A stretch of 64,000 bases of DNA from Mastigias papua. Lineage: Eukaryota; Cnidaria; Scyphozoa; Rhizostomeae; Mastigiidae. This document shows, in pieces, positions 27,306-38,269 of the stretch. Below the pieces are notes generated by a model. It saw only the letters and a list, made by a program, of their open reading frames with translations, was not told where the DNA came from and did not search any database. Within the stretch, counting starts at the first letter, position 1. Every line of letters begins with the position of its first letter. The stretch is taken from positions 6,032,993 through 6,096,992 of the forward strand of contig OZ025272.1 of the NCBI GenBank assembly GCA_964019165.1. Reading direction: 5' to 3'. The position numbers and the translations under genes are program-made.

Positions 27306-29308
27306 TTTAGTCTTTGTTTTTACACTACATACGCTATATAGAGCTTAAAAGTGCCTTACATGTGGCAAAATTGACAATACTATGCAATGGCTACATTTGA
27401 CTATAAATTTGTGTGTTACACCGCCAAACCATAATCTAAGCAGTTTTGTGCATTGAATCAAGCACATTTAATATGATATGACCATCAGATGTGTAGTCAT
27501 TGCTGTATTTTCAGTGCATGCACACATACGTATTTTCGGCCCATTACAGGTAATGTTCAATTGTGCATATACTGTTGTATGGGTGAAATTCTGTGCAAAT
27601 GCTTCAATCTCATGCATCAAACGTCTTTTACGTGTATTGTTGGACCGTTGTCAGTAGTTTAGCCAATGCTTCCTACTCATATTAGCTGTAGTCTTTGATT
27701 TTACACTATATACACTATATAGAGCGTAAAAAAGCCTCACATGTGGCAAAATTGACAATACTATGCAATGGCTACATTTGACTATAAATGTGTGTGTAAA
27801 ATCGCCAAACCATAGTCTAAGCAGTTTTGTGCCTTGAGTCAAGCACTTTTAATATGATATGACCATCAGATGTGTAGTCATTGCAGTATTGTCAGTGTTT
27901 GCACACATACGTATTGTAGGCCCATTACAGGTAATGGTCAATTGTGCATATACTGTTGTATGGTTGAAATTCTGTGCAAGTGCGTCAATCTCATGCATCA
28001 AATGTCTTTTACGTGTATTGTTGCAAATATGTCAGTAGCATAGCCAATGCTTCCAACTCATATTGGCTTTAGTCTTTATTTTTACACTACATACACTATA
28101 TAGAGCTTTAAAGTGCCTTACATGTGGCAAAATTGACAATACTATGCAATGGCTACATTTGACTATAAATGTGTGTGTTACAGCGCCAAACCATAATCTA
28201 AGCATTTTTGTGCATTGAATCATGCATTTTTAATATTATATGACCATCAGATGTGTAGTCATTGCTGTATTTTCAGTGTTTGCACACATACGTATTTTAG
28301 GCCCATTACAGGTAATGTTCAATTGTGCATATACTGTTGTATGGGTGAAATTCTGTGCAAATGCGTCAATCTCATGCATCAAACGTCTTTTACATGTATT
28401 GTTGTACCGTTGTCAGTAGTTTAGCCACTGCTTCCTACTCTTATTAGCTTTAGTCTTTGTTTTTACACTACATACGCTATATAGAGCTTAAAAGTGCCTT
28501 ACATGTGGCAAAATTGACAATACTATGCAATGGCTACATTTGACTATAAATTTGTGTGTTACACCGCCAAACCATAATCTAAGCAGTTTTGTGCATTGAA
28601 TCAAGCACATTTAATATGATATGACCATCAGATGTGTAGTCATTGCTGTATTTTCAGTGCATGCACACATACGTATTTTCGGCCCATTACAGGTAATGTT
28701 CAATTGTGCATATACTGTTGTATGGGTGAAATTCTGTGCAAATGCGTCAATCTCATGCATCAAACGTCTTTTACATCTATGGTTGCAACGATGTCAGTAG
28801 TGTAGCCAATGCTTCCTACTCATATTGGCTTAAGTCTTTGTTTTTACACTAGATACACTATATAGAGCGTAAAAAAGCCTCACATGTGGCAAAATTGACA
28901 ATACTATGCAATGGCTACATTTGACTATAAATGTGTGTGTAAAATCGCCAAACCATAGTCTAAGCAGTTTTGTGCCTTGAGTCAAGCACTTTTAATATGA
29001 TATGACCATCAGATGTGTAGTCATTGCAGTATTGTCAGTGTTTGCACACATACGTATTGTAGGCCCATTACAGGTAATGATCAATTGTGCATATACTGTT
29101 GTATGGTTGAAATTCTGTGCAAGTGCGTCAATCTCATGCATCAAATGTCTTTTACGTGTATTGTTGCAAATATGTCAGTAGTATAGCCAATGCTTCCAAC
29201 TCATATTGGCTTTAGTCTTTATTTTTACACTACATACACTATATAGAGCTTTAATGTGCCTTACATGTGGCAAAATTGACAATACTATGCAATGGCTACA
29301 TTTGACTA
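27305..29308. repeat. Three-monomer higher-order repeat (1,143 bp)
   Basis: About 27,305-28,165 recurs at 28,448-29,308, exactly three monomers apart. Markers are 'catacgctatatag', 'cagtgcatgcacac' (27,512/28,655), 'gtattttcggccc', 'gagcgtaaaaaagcctcac' (27,722/28,865), 'gtgccttgagtc' and 'ttgcaaatatgtcag' (28,021/29,164). Inside the first unit a patch at about 27,622-27,720 does not match the second unit but matches 26,481-26,579 instead. Confidence 0.88.
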
Positions 29309-31905
29309 TAAATTTGTGTGTTACACCGCCAAACCATAATCTAAGCAGTTTTGTGCATTGAATCAAGCACATTTAATATGATATGACCATCAGATGTGTA
29401 GTCATTGCTGTATTTTCAGTGTTTGCACACATACGTATTTTAGGCCCATTACAGGTAATGTTCAATTGTGCATATACTGTTGTATGGGTGAAATTCTGTG
29501 CAAATGCGTCAATCTCATGCATCAAACGTCTTTTACATGTATTGTTGTACCGTTGTCAGCAGTTTAGCCAATGCTTCCTACTCATATTGGCTTTAGTCTT
29601 TGGTTTTTCGCTACATACACTATATAGTGCTTTAAAGTGCCTTACATGTGGCAAAATTGACAATACTATGCAATGGCTACATTTGACTATAAATGTGTGT
29701 GTTACAGCGCCAAACCATAATCAAAGCAGTTTTGTGCATTGAATCAAGCACATTTAATATGATATGACCTTCAGATGTGTAGTCATTGCTGTATTTTCAG
29801 TGCATGCACACATACGTATTTTCGGCCCATTACAGGTAATGTTCAATTGTGCATATACTGTTGTATGGGTGAAATTCTGTGCAAATGCGTCAATCTCATG
29901 CATCAAACGTCTTTTGCATGTATTGTTGTACCGTTGTCAGTAGTTTAGCCACTGCTTCCTACTCTTATTAGCTTTAGTCTTTGCTTTTACACTACATACA
30001 CTATATAGATCTTAATAAAGCCTTACATGTGGCAAAATTGACAATACTATGCAATGGCTATATTTGACTATAAATGTGTGTGTAACAGCGCCAAACAATA
30101 GTCTAAGCAGTGTTGTGCATTGAATCAAGCACTTTTAATATGATATCACCATTAGATGTGTAGTCATTGCTGTATTTTCAGTGTATGCACGCATAGGTAT
30201 TTTAGGCCCATTACAGGTAATGAGCAATTGTGCATATACTGTTGTATGGTTGAAATTCTGTGCAAATGCGTCAATCTCATGCATCAAACGTCTTTTACAT
30301 CTATGGTTGCACCGATGTCAGTAGGTTAGCCAATGCTTCCTACTCATATTAGCTTTAGTCTTTGTTTTTACACTACATACACTATATAGAGCTTAAAAGT
30401 GCCTTACATGTGGCAAAATTGACAATACTATGCAATGGCTACATTTGACTATAAATTTGTGTGTTACACCGCCAAACCATAACCTAAGCATTTTTGTGCA
30501 TTGAATCAAGCACATTTAATATGATATGACCATCAGATGTGTAGTCATTGCTGTATTTTCAGTGTTTGCACACATACGTATTTTCGGCCCATTACAGGTA
30601 ATGTTCAATTGTGCATATACCGTTGTATGGTTGAAATTCTGTGCATGTGCGTCAATCTCATGCATCAAACGTCTTTTACATCTATGGTTGCACCGATGTC
30701 AGTAGTTTAGCCAATGCTTCCTACTCATATTGGCTTTAGTCTTTGGTTTTTTGCTACATACACTATATAGTGCTTAAAAGTGCCTTACATGTGGCAAAAT
30801 TGACAATACTATGCAATGGCTACATTTGACTATAAATTTGTGTGTTACACCGCCAAACCATAACCTAAGCATTTTTGTGCATTGAATCAAGCACATTTAA
30901 TATGATATGACCATCAGATGTGTAGTCATTGCTGTATTTTCAGTGTTTGCACACATACGTATTTTAGGCCCATTACAGGTAATGATCAATTGTGCATATA
31001 CTGTTGTATGGTTGAAATTCTGTGCAAGTGCGTCAATCTCATGCATCAAATGTCTTTTACGTGTATTGTTGCAAATATGTCAGTAGTATAGCCAATGCTT
31101 CCAACTCATATTGGCTTTAGTCTTTATTTTTACACTACATACACTATATAGAGCTTTAAAGTGCCTTACATGTGGCAAAATTGACAATACTATGCAATGG
31201 CTACATTTGACTATAAATGTGTGTGTTACAGCGCCAAACCATAACCTAAGCATTTTTGTGCATTGAATCATGCATTTTTAATATTATATGACCATCAGAT
31301 GTGTAGTCATTGCTGTATTTTCAGTGTTTGCACACATACGTATTTTAGGCCCATTACAGGTAATGTTCAATTGTGCATATACTGTTGTATGGGTGAAATT
31401 CTGTGCAAATGCGTCAATCTCATGCATCAAACGTCTTTTACATGTATTGTTGTACCGTTGTCAGCAGTTTAGCCAATGCTTCCTACTCATATTGGCTTTA
31501 GTCTTTGGTTTTTCGCTACATACACTATATAGTGCTTTAAAGTGCCTTACATGTGGCAAAATTGACAATACTATGCAATGGCTACATTTGACTATAAATG
31601 TGTGTGTTACAGCGCCAAACCATAATCAAAGCAGTTTTGTGCATTGAATCAAGCACATTTAATATGATATGACCTTCAGATGTGTAGTGATTGCTGTATT
31701 TTCAGTGCATGCACACATACGTATTTTCGGCCCATTACAGGTAATGTTCAATTGTGCATATACTGTTGTATGGGTGAAATTCTGTGCAAATGCGTCAATC
31801 TCATGCATCAAACGTCTTTTGCATGTATTGTTGTACCGTTGTCAGTAGTTTAGCCACTGCTTCCTACTCTTATTAGCTTTAGTCTTTGCTTTTACACTAC
31901 ATACA
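28000..31905. repeat. Long-offset duplications (3,048 and 1,905 bp) converging near 31 kb
   Basis: The segment from about 30.97 to 31.44 kb matches 27.92-28.39 kb at 3,048 bp (eight monomers), including the rare 'gaatcatgcatttttaatattatatg' (about 28,217/31,265). From about 31.29 to 31.905 kb it matches 29.38-30.0 kb at 1,905 bp (five monomers), including 'gtcagcagtttagcc' (29,555/31,460), 'aatcaaagcag' and 'gaccttcag'. The two matches overlap for about 150 bp where both parents agree, so the segment is a recombinant. It ends where 'gagcgtaaaaatgcc' replaces 'gatcttaataaagcc'. Confidence 0.85.
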
Positions 31906-34325
31906 CTATATAGAGCGTAAAAATGCCTCACATGTGGCAAAATTGACAATACTATGCAATGGCTACATTTGACTATAAATTTGTGTGTTACACCGCCAAA
32001 CCATAACCTAAGCATTTTTGTGCATTGAATCAAGCACATTTAATATGATATGACCATCAGATGTGTAGTCATTGCTGTATTTTCAGTGTTTGCACACATA
32101 CGTATTTTAGGCCCATTACAGGTAATGTTCAATTGTGCATATACCGTTGTATGGTTGAAATTCTGTGCATGTGCGTCAATCTCATGCATCAAACGTCTTT
32201 TACATCTATGGTTGCACCGTTGTCAGTAGTTTAGCCAATGCTTCCTACTCATATTGGCTTTAGTCTTTGGTTTTTTGCTACATACACTATATAGTGCTTA
32301 AAAGTGCCTTACATGTGGCAAAATTGACAATACTATGCAATGGCTACATTTGACTATAAATTTGTGTGTTACACCGCCAAACCATAATCTAAGCAGTTTT
32401 GTGCATTGAATCAAGCACATTTAATATGATATGACCATCAGATGTGTAGTGATTGCTGTATTTTCAGTGTATGCACGCATACGTATTTTAGTCCCATTAC
32501 AGGTAATGAGCAATTGTGCATATACTGTTGTATGGTTGAAATTCTGTGCAAATGCGTCAATCTCATGCATCAAACGTCTTTTACATCTATGGTTGCACCG
32601 ATGTCAGTAGGTTAGCCAATGCTTCCTAATCATATTAGCTTTAGTCTTTGTTTTTACACTACATACACTATATAGAGCGTAAAAATGCCTCACATGTGGC
32701 AAAATTGACAATACTATGCAATGGCTACATTTGACTATAACTGTGTGTAACATCGCCAAACCATAGTCTAAGCAGTTTTGTGCATTGAGTCAAGCACTTT
32801 TAATATGATATGACCATCAGATGTGTAGTCATTGCTGTATTGTCAGTGTTTGCACACATACGTATTTTAGGCCCATTACAGGTAATGATCAATTGTGCAT
32901 ATACTGTTGTATGGGTGAAATTCTGTGCAAATGCGTCAATCTCATGCATCAAACGTCTTTTACATGTATTGTTGTACCGTTGTCAGTAGTTTAGCCAATG
33001 CTTCCTACTCATATTGGCTTTAGTCTTTGGTTTTTCGCTACATACACTATATAGTGCTTTAAAGTGCCTTACATGTGGCAAAATTGACAATACTATGCAA
33101 TGGCTACATTTGACTATAAATGTGTGTATTACAGCGCCAAATCATAATCTAAGCAGTTGTGTGCTTGAATGAAGCACATTTAATATGATATGACCATCAG
33201 ATGTGTAGTCATTGCTGTATTTTCAGTGCTGCACACATACGTATTTTCGGCCCATTACAGGTAATGTTCGATTGTGCATATACTGTTGTATGGTTGAAAT
33301 TCTGTGCAAATGCGTCAATCTCATGCATCAAACGTCTTTTACATCTATGGTTCAACGATGTCAGTAGTGTAGCCAATGCTTCCTACTCATATTAGCTTTA
33401 GTCTTTGGTTTTACACTACATACACTATATAGAGCTTAAAAGTGCCTTTCATGTAGCAAAAGTGACAATACTATGCAATGGCCACATTTGACTATAAATT
33501 TGTGTGTTACACCGCCAAACCATAACCTAAGCATTTTTGTGCATTGAATCAAGCACATTTAATATGATATGACCATCAGATGTGTAGTCATTGCTGTATT
33601 GTCAGTGTTTGCACACATACGTATTATAGGCCCATTACAGGTAATGATCAATTGTGCATATACTGTTGTATCGTCGAAATTCTGTGCAAGTGCGTCAATC
33701 TCATGCATCAAACGTCGTTTACATGTATGGTTGGACCGTTGTCAGTAGCTTAGCCAATGCTTCCTACTCATATTAGCTTCAGTCTTTGTTTTTTCGCTAC
33801 ATACACTATATAGTGCTTAAAAGTGCCTTACATGTGGCAAAATTGACAATACTATGCAATGGCTACATTTGACTATAAATTTGTGTGTTACACCGCCAAA
33901 CCATAATCTAAGCAGTTTTGTGCATTGAATCAAGCACATTTAATATGATATGACCATCAGATGTGTAGTGATTGCTGTATTTTCAGTGTATGCACACATA
34001 CGTATTTTAGGACCATTACAGGTAATGAGCAATTGTGCATATACTGTTGTATGGTTGAAATTCTGTGCAAATGCGTCAATCTCATGCATCAAACGTCTTT
34101 TACATCTATAGTTGCACCGATGTCAGTAGGTTAGCCAATGCTTCCTACTCATATTAGCTTTAGTCTTTGTTTTTACACTACATACACTATATAGAGCGTA
34201 AAAAAGCCTCACATGTGGCAAAATTGACAATACTATGCAATGGCTACATTTGACTATAACTGTGTGTAACATCGCCAAACCATAGTCTAAGCAGTTTTGT
34301 GCATTGAGTCAAGCACTTTTAATAT

Positions 34326-34359
34326 GATATGACCATGAGATTGATATGACCATCAGATG
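34326..34359. repeat. 17-bp tandem duplication inside one monomer
   Basis: 'gatatgacca' occurs at 34,326 and again 17 bp later at 34,343, giving 'gatatgaccatgagatt' followed by the normal 'gatatgaccatcagatg'. The distance between flanking 'cagtag' marks (34,124 and 34,520) is 396 bp, which is the 379-bp short monomer plus 17. This looks like a replication-slippage or end-joining event private to this copy. Confidence 0.9.
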
Positions 34360-37300
34360 TGTAGTCATTGCTGTATTGTCAGTGTTTGCACACATACGTA
34401 TCTTAGGCCCATTACAGGTAATGATCAATTGTGCATATACTGTTGTATGGTTGAAATTCTGTGCAAGTGCGTCAATCTCATGCATCAAATGTCTTTTACG
34501 TGTATTGTTGGACCGTTGTCAGTAGTTTAGCCAATGCTTCCTACTCATATTAGCTTTAGTCTTTGATTTTACACTACATACACTATATAGACCTTTAAAG
34601 TGCCTTACATGTGGCAAAATTGACAATACTATGCAATGGCTACATTTGACTATAAATGTGTGTGTAACATCGCCAAACCATAGTCTAAGCAGTTTTGTGC
34701 ATTGAGTCAAGCACTTTTAATATGATATGACCATCAGATGTGTAGTCATTGCTGTATTGTCAGTGTTTGCACACATACGTATTTTAGGCCCATTACAGGT
34801 AATGATCAATTGTGCATATACTGTTATATCGTCGAAATTCTGTGCAAGTGCGTCAATCTCATGCATCAAACGTCGTTTACATGTATGGTTGGACCGTTGT
34901 CAGTAGCTTAGCCAATGCTTCCTACTCATATTAGCTTGAGTCTTTGTTTTTACACTACATACACTATATAGAGCTTTAAACTGCCTTACATGTGGCAAAA
35001 TTGACAATACTATGCAATGGCTACATTTGACTATAACTGTGTGTAACATCGCCAAACCATAGTCTAAGCAGTTTTGTGCATTGAGTCAAGCACTTTTAAT
35101 ATGATATGACCATCAGATGTGTAGTCATTGCTGTATTGTCAGTGTTTGCACACATACGTATCTTAGGCCCATTACAGGTAATGATCAATTGTGCATATAC
35201 TGTTGTATGGTTGAAATTCTGTGCAAGTGCGTCAATCTCATGCATCAAATGTCTTTTACGTGTATTGTTGGACCGTTGTCAGTAGCTTAGCCAATGCTTC
35301 CTACTCATATTAGCTTGAGTCTTTGTTTTTACACTACATACACTATATAGAGCTTTAAACTGCCTTACATGTGGCAAAATTGACAATACTATGCAATGGC
35401 TACATTTGACTATAAATGTGTGTGTAACAGCGCCAAACCATAGTCTAAGCAGTTTTGTGCATTGAATCAAGCACTTTTAATATGATATGACCATCAGATG
35501 TGTAGTCATTGCTGTATTGTCAGTGTTTGCACACATACGTATTTTAGGCCCATTACAGGTAATGATCAATTGTGCATATACCGTTGTATGGTTGAAATTC
35601 TGTGCAAGTGCGTCAATCTCATGCGTCAAACGTCTTTTACATGTATGGTTGGACCGTTGTCAGTAGTTTAGCCAATGCTTCCTACTCATATTAGCTTGAG
35701 TCTTTGTTTTTACACTACATACACTATATAGAGCTTTAAAGTGCCTTACATGTGGCAAAATTGACAATACTATGCAATGGCTACATTTGACTATAAATTT
35801 GTGTGTTACACCGCCAAACCATAATCTAAGCAGTTTTGTGCATTGAGTCAAGCACTTTTAATATGATATCACCATTAGATCTGTAGTCATTGCTGTATTG
35901 TCAGTGTTTGCACACATACGTATTTTAGGACCATTACAGGTAATGATCAATTGTGCATATACTGTTGTATCGTCGAAATTCTGTGCAAGTGCGTCAATCT
36001 CATGCATCAAACGTCGTTTACATGTATGGTTGGACCGTTGTCAGTAGTGTAGCCAATGCTTCCTACTCATATTAGCTTGAGTCTTTGTGTTTACACTACA
36101 TACACTATATAGAGCTTTAAACTGCCTTACATGTGGCAAAATTGACAATACTATGCAATAGCTACATTTGACTATAAATGTGTGCGTAACAGCGCCAAAC
36201 CATAATCTAAGCATTTTTGTGCATTGAGTCAAGCACTTTTAATATGATATGACCATCAGATGTGTAGTCATTGCTGTATTTTCAGTGTTAGCACACATAC
36301 GTATTTTAGGCCCATTACAGGTAATGATCAATTGTGCATATACTGTTGTATCGTCGAAATTCCGTGCAAGTGCGTCAATCTCATGCATCAAACGTCGTTT
36401 ACATGTATGGTTGGACCGTTGTCAGTAGTTTAGCCAATGCTTCCTACTCATATTAGCTTGAGTCTTTCTTTTTACACTACATACACTATATAGAGCTTTA
36501 AACTGCCTTACATGTGGCAAAATTGACAATACTATGCAATAGCTACATTTGACTATAAATGTGTGCGTAACAGCGCCAAACCATAATCTAAGCATTTTTG
36601 TGCATTGAGTCAAGCACTTTTAATATGATATGACCATCAGATGTGTAGTCATTGCTGTATTTTCAGTGTTTGCACACATACGTATTTTAGGCCCATTACA
36701 GGTAATGATCAATTGTGCATATACCGTTGTATGGTTGAAATTCTGTGCAAGTGCGTCAATCTCATGCGTCAAACGTCTTTTACATGTATGGTTGGACCGT
36801 TGTCAGTAGTTTAGCCAATGCTTCCTACTCATATTGGCTTTAGTCTGTGGTTTTTCGCTACATACACTATATAGTGCTTTAAAGTGCCTTACATGTGGCA
36901 AAATTGACAATACTATGCAATGGCTACATTTGACTATAAATTTGTGTGTTACACCGCAAAACCATAATCTAAGCAGTTTTGTGCATTGAGTCAAGCACTT
37001 TTAATATGATATCACCATTAGATCTGTAGTCATTGCTGTATTGTCAGTGTTTGCACACATACGTATTTTAGGCCCATTACAGGTAATGATCAATTGTGCA
37101 TATACTGTTGTATGGTTGAAATTCTGTGCAAATGCGTCAATCTCATGCATCAAACGTCGTTTACATGTATGGTTGGACCGTTGTCAGTAGCTTAGCCAAT
37201 GCTTCCTACTCATATTAGCTTGAGTCTTTGTTTTTACACTACATACACTATATAGAGCTTTAAACTGCCTTACATGTGGCAAAATTGACAATACTATGCA

Positions 37301-37459
37301 ATGGCTACATTTGACTATAAATAAGTGCCTTACAGCGCCAAATCATAATCTAAGCATTTTTGTGCATTGAGTCAAGCACTTTTAATATGATATGACCATC
37401 AGATGTGTAGTCATTGCTGTATTTTCAGTGTTAGCACACATACGTATTTTAGGCCCATT

Positions 37460-37477
37460 ACAGGTAATGATCAATTG
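37460..37477. repeat. Left target-site duplication (18 bp)
   Basis: The satellite sequence acaggtaatgatcaattg is present here in its normal context after 'aggcccatt' and again at 37,551-37,568. The two copies are identical, so the insertion they flank is probably young relative to monomer divergence. Confidence 0.93.
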
Positions 37478-37550
37478 AGTTGTGGAGGAGAACAATTCGC
37501 ACCGGCGACCCTGATTAATCAGGAGAAGCCAGTAGAAGAAGAAGAAGAAG
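37478..37550 (+). mobile_element. Retroposon 3'-end fragment (LINE/SINE tail) inserted in the satellite
   Basis: These 73 bp have no similarity to the satellite, are richer in G and C, and end in a GAA microsatellite. They are flanked by an exact 18-bp duplication of satellite sequence (acaggtaatgatcaattg), and the distance between adjacent monomer marks grows by exactly 91 bp (73 + 18). That is the signature of target-primed reverse transcription. Near the 3' end, at 37,510-37,523, lies a perfect 14-bp palindrome, CCTGATTAATCAGG, after 'ggcga'. A small stem-loop after 'ggcgaccctgatt' followed by a short repeat tail resembles the 3' ends of CR1/L2-like LINEs and the SINEs that borrow them; this assignment is from memory of the family and not searched. 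Only the 3' tail is present (5'-truncated), so it codes for nothing. It is read on the plus strand. An unrelated filler insertion is possible but explains the target duplication and tail less well. Confidence 0.85.
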
Positions 37551-37551
37551 A
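37535..37551 (+). repeat. (GAA)n microsatellite tail of the retroposon
   Basis: Five and two-thirds units of GAA lie between the retroposon body and the right target-site duplication. Short simple-repeat tails of this kind end many LINE/SINE elements that lack poly(A). Confidence 0.9.
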
Positions 37552-37568
37552 CAGGTAATGATCAATTG
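37551..37568. repeat. Right target-site duplication (18 bp)
   Basis: This is an exact copy of 37,460-37,477. It follows the GAA tail directly and continues into normal satellite ('tgcatatactgttgtatgg'). Its first base could equally be counted as part of the tail. Confidence 0.93.
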
Positions 37569-38269
37569 TGCATATACTGTTGTATGGTTGAAATTCTGTG
37601 CAAATGCGTCAATCTCATGCATCAAACGTCTTTTATATGTATGGTTGCACCGTTGTCAGCATTTTAGCCAATGCTTCCTACTCGTTTTAGCTTTAGTCTT
37701 TGGTTTTACACTACATACACTATATAGAGCGTAAAAGTGCCTTACGTGTGGCAAAATTGACAATACTATGCAATGGCTACATTTGACTATAAATGTGTGT
37801 GTAACAGCGCCAAACCATAGTCTAAGCAGTTTTGTGCATTGAATCAAGCACTTTAATATGATATGACCATCAGATGTGTAGTCATTGCTGTATTGTCAGT
37901 GTTTGCACACATACGTATTTTAGGCCCATTACAGGTAATGATCAATTGTGCATATACTGTTGTATGGTTGAAATTCTGTGCAAGTGCGTCAATCTCATGC
38001 ATCAAACGTCGTTTACATGTATGGTTGGACCGTTGTCAGTAGTTTAGCCAATGCTTCCTACTCATATTAGCTTGAGTCTTTGTTTTTACACTACATACAC
38101 TATATAGAGCTTTAAAGTGCCTTACATGTGGCAAAATTGACAATACTATGCAATGGCTATATTTGACTATAAATGTGTGTGTTACAGCGCCAAACCATAA
38201 TCTAAGCATTTGTGTGCATTGAGTCAAGCACTTTTAATATGATATGACCATCAGATGTGTAGTCATTGC

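Noticed and set aside
37478..37550. Small non-coding RNA gene or tRNA-derived SINE head
   Set aside because: The 73 bp contain no A/B box or tRNA-like fold that I can see. Only the 3' tail with its hairpin and GAA repeat is present.
37535..37551. Simple expansion of a satellite-internal GAA run
   Set aside because: No satellite monomer has a GAA run at this point, and the exact 18-bp flanking duplication shows insertion and not expansion.
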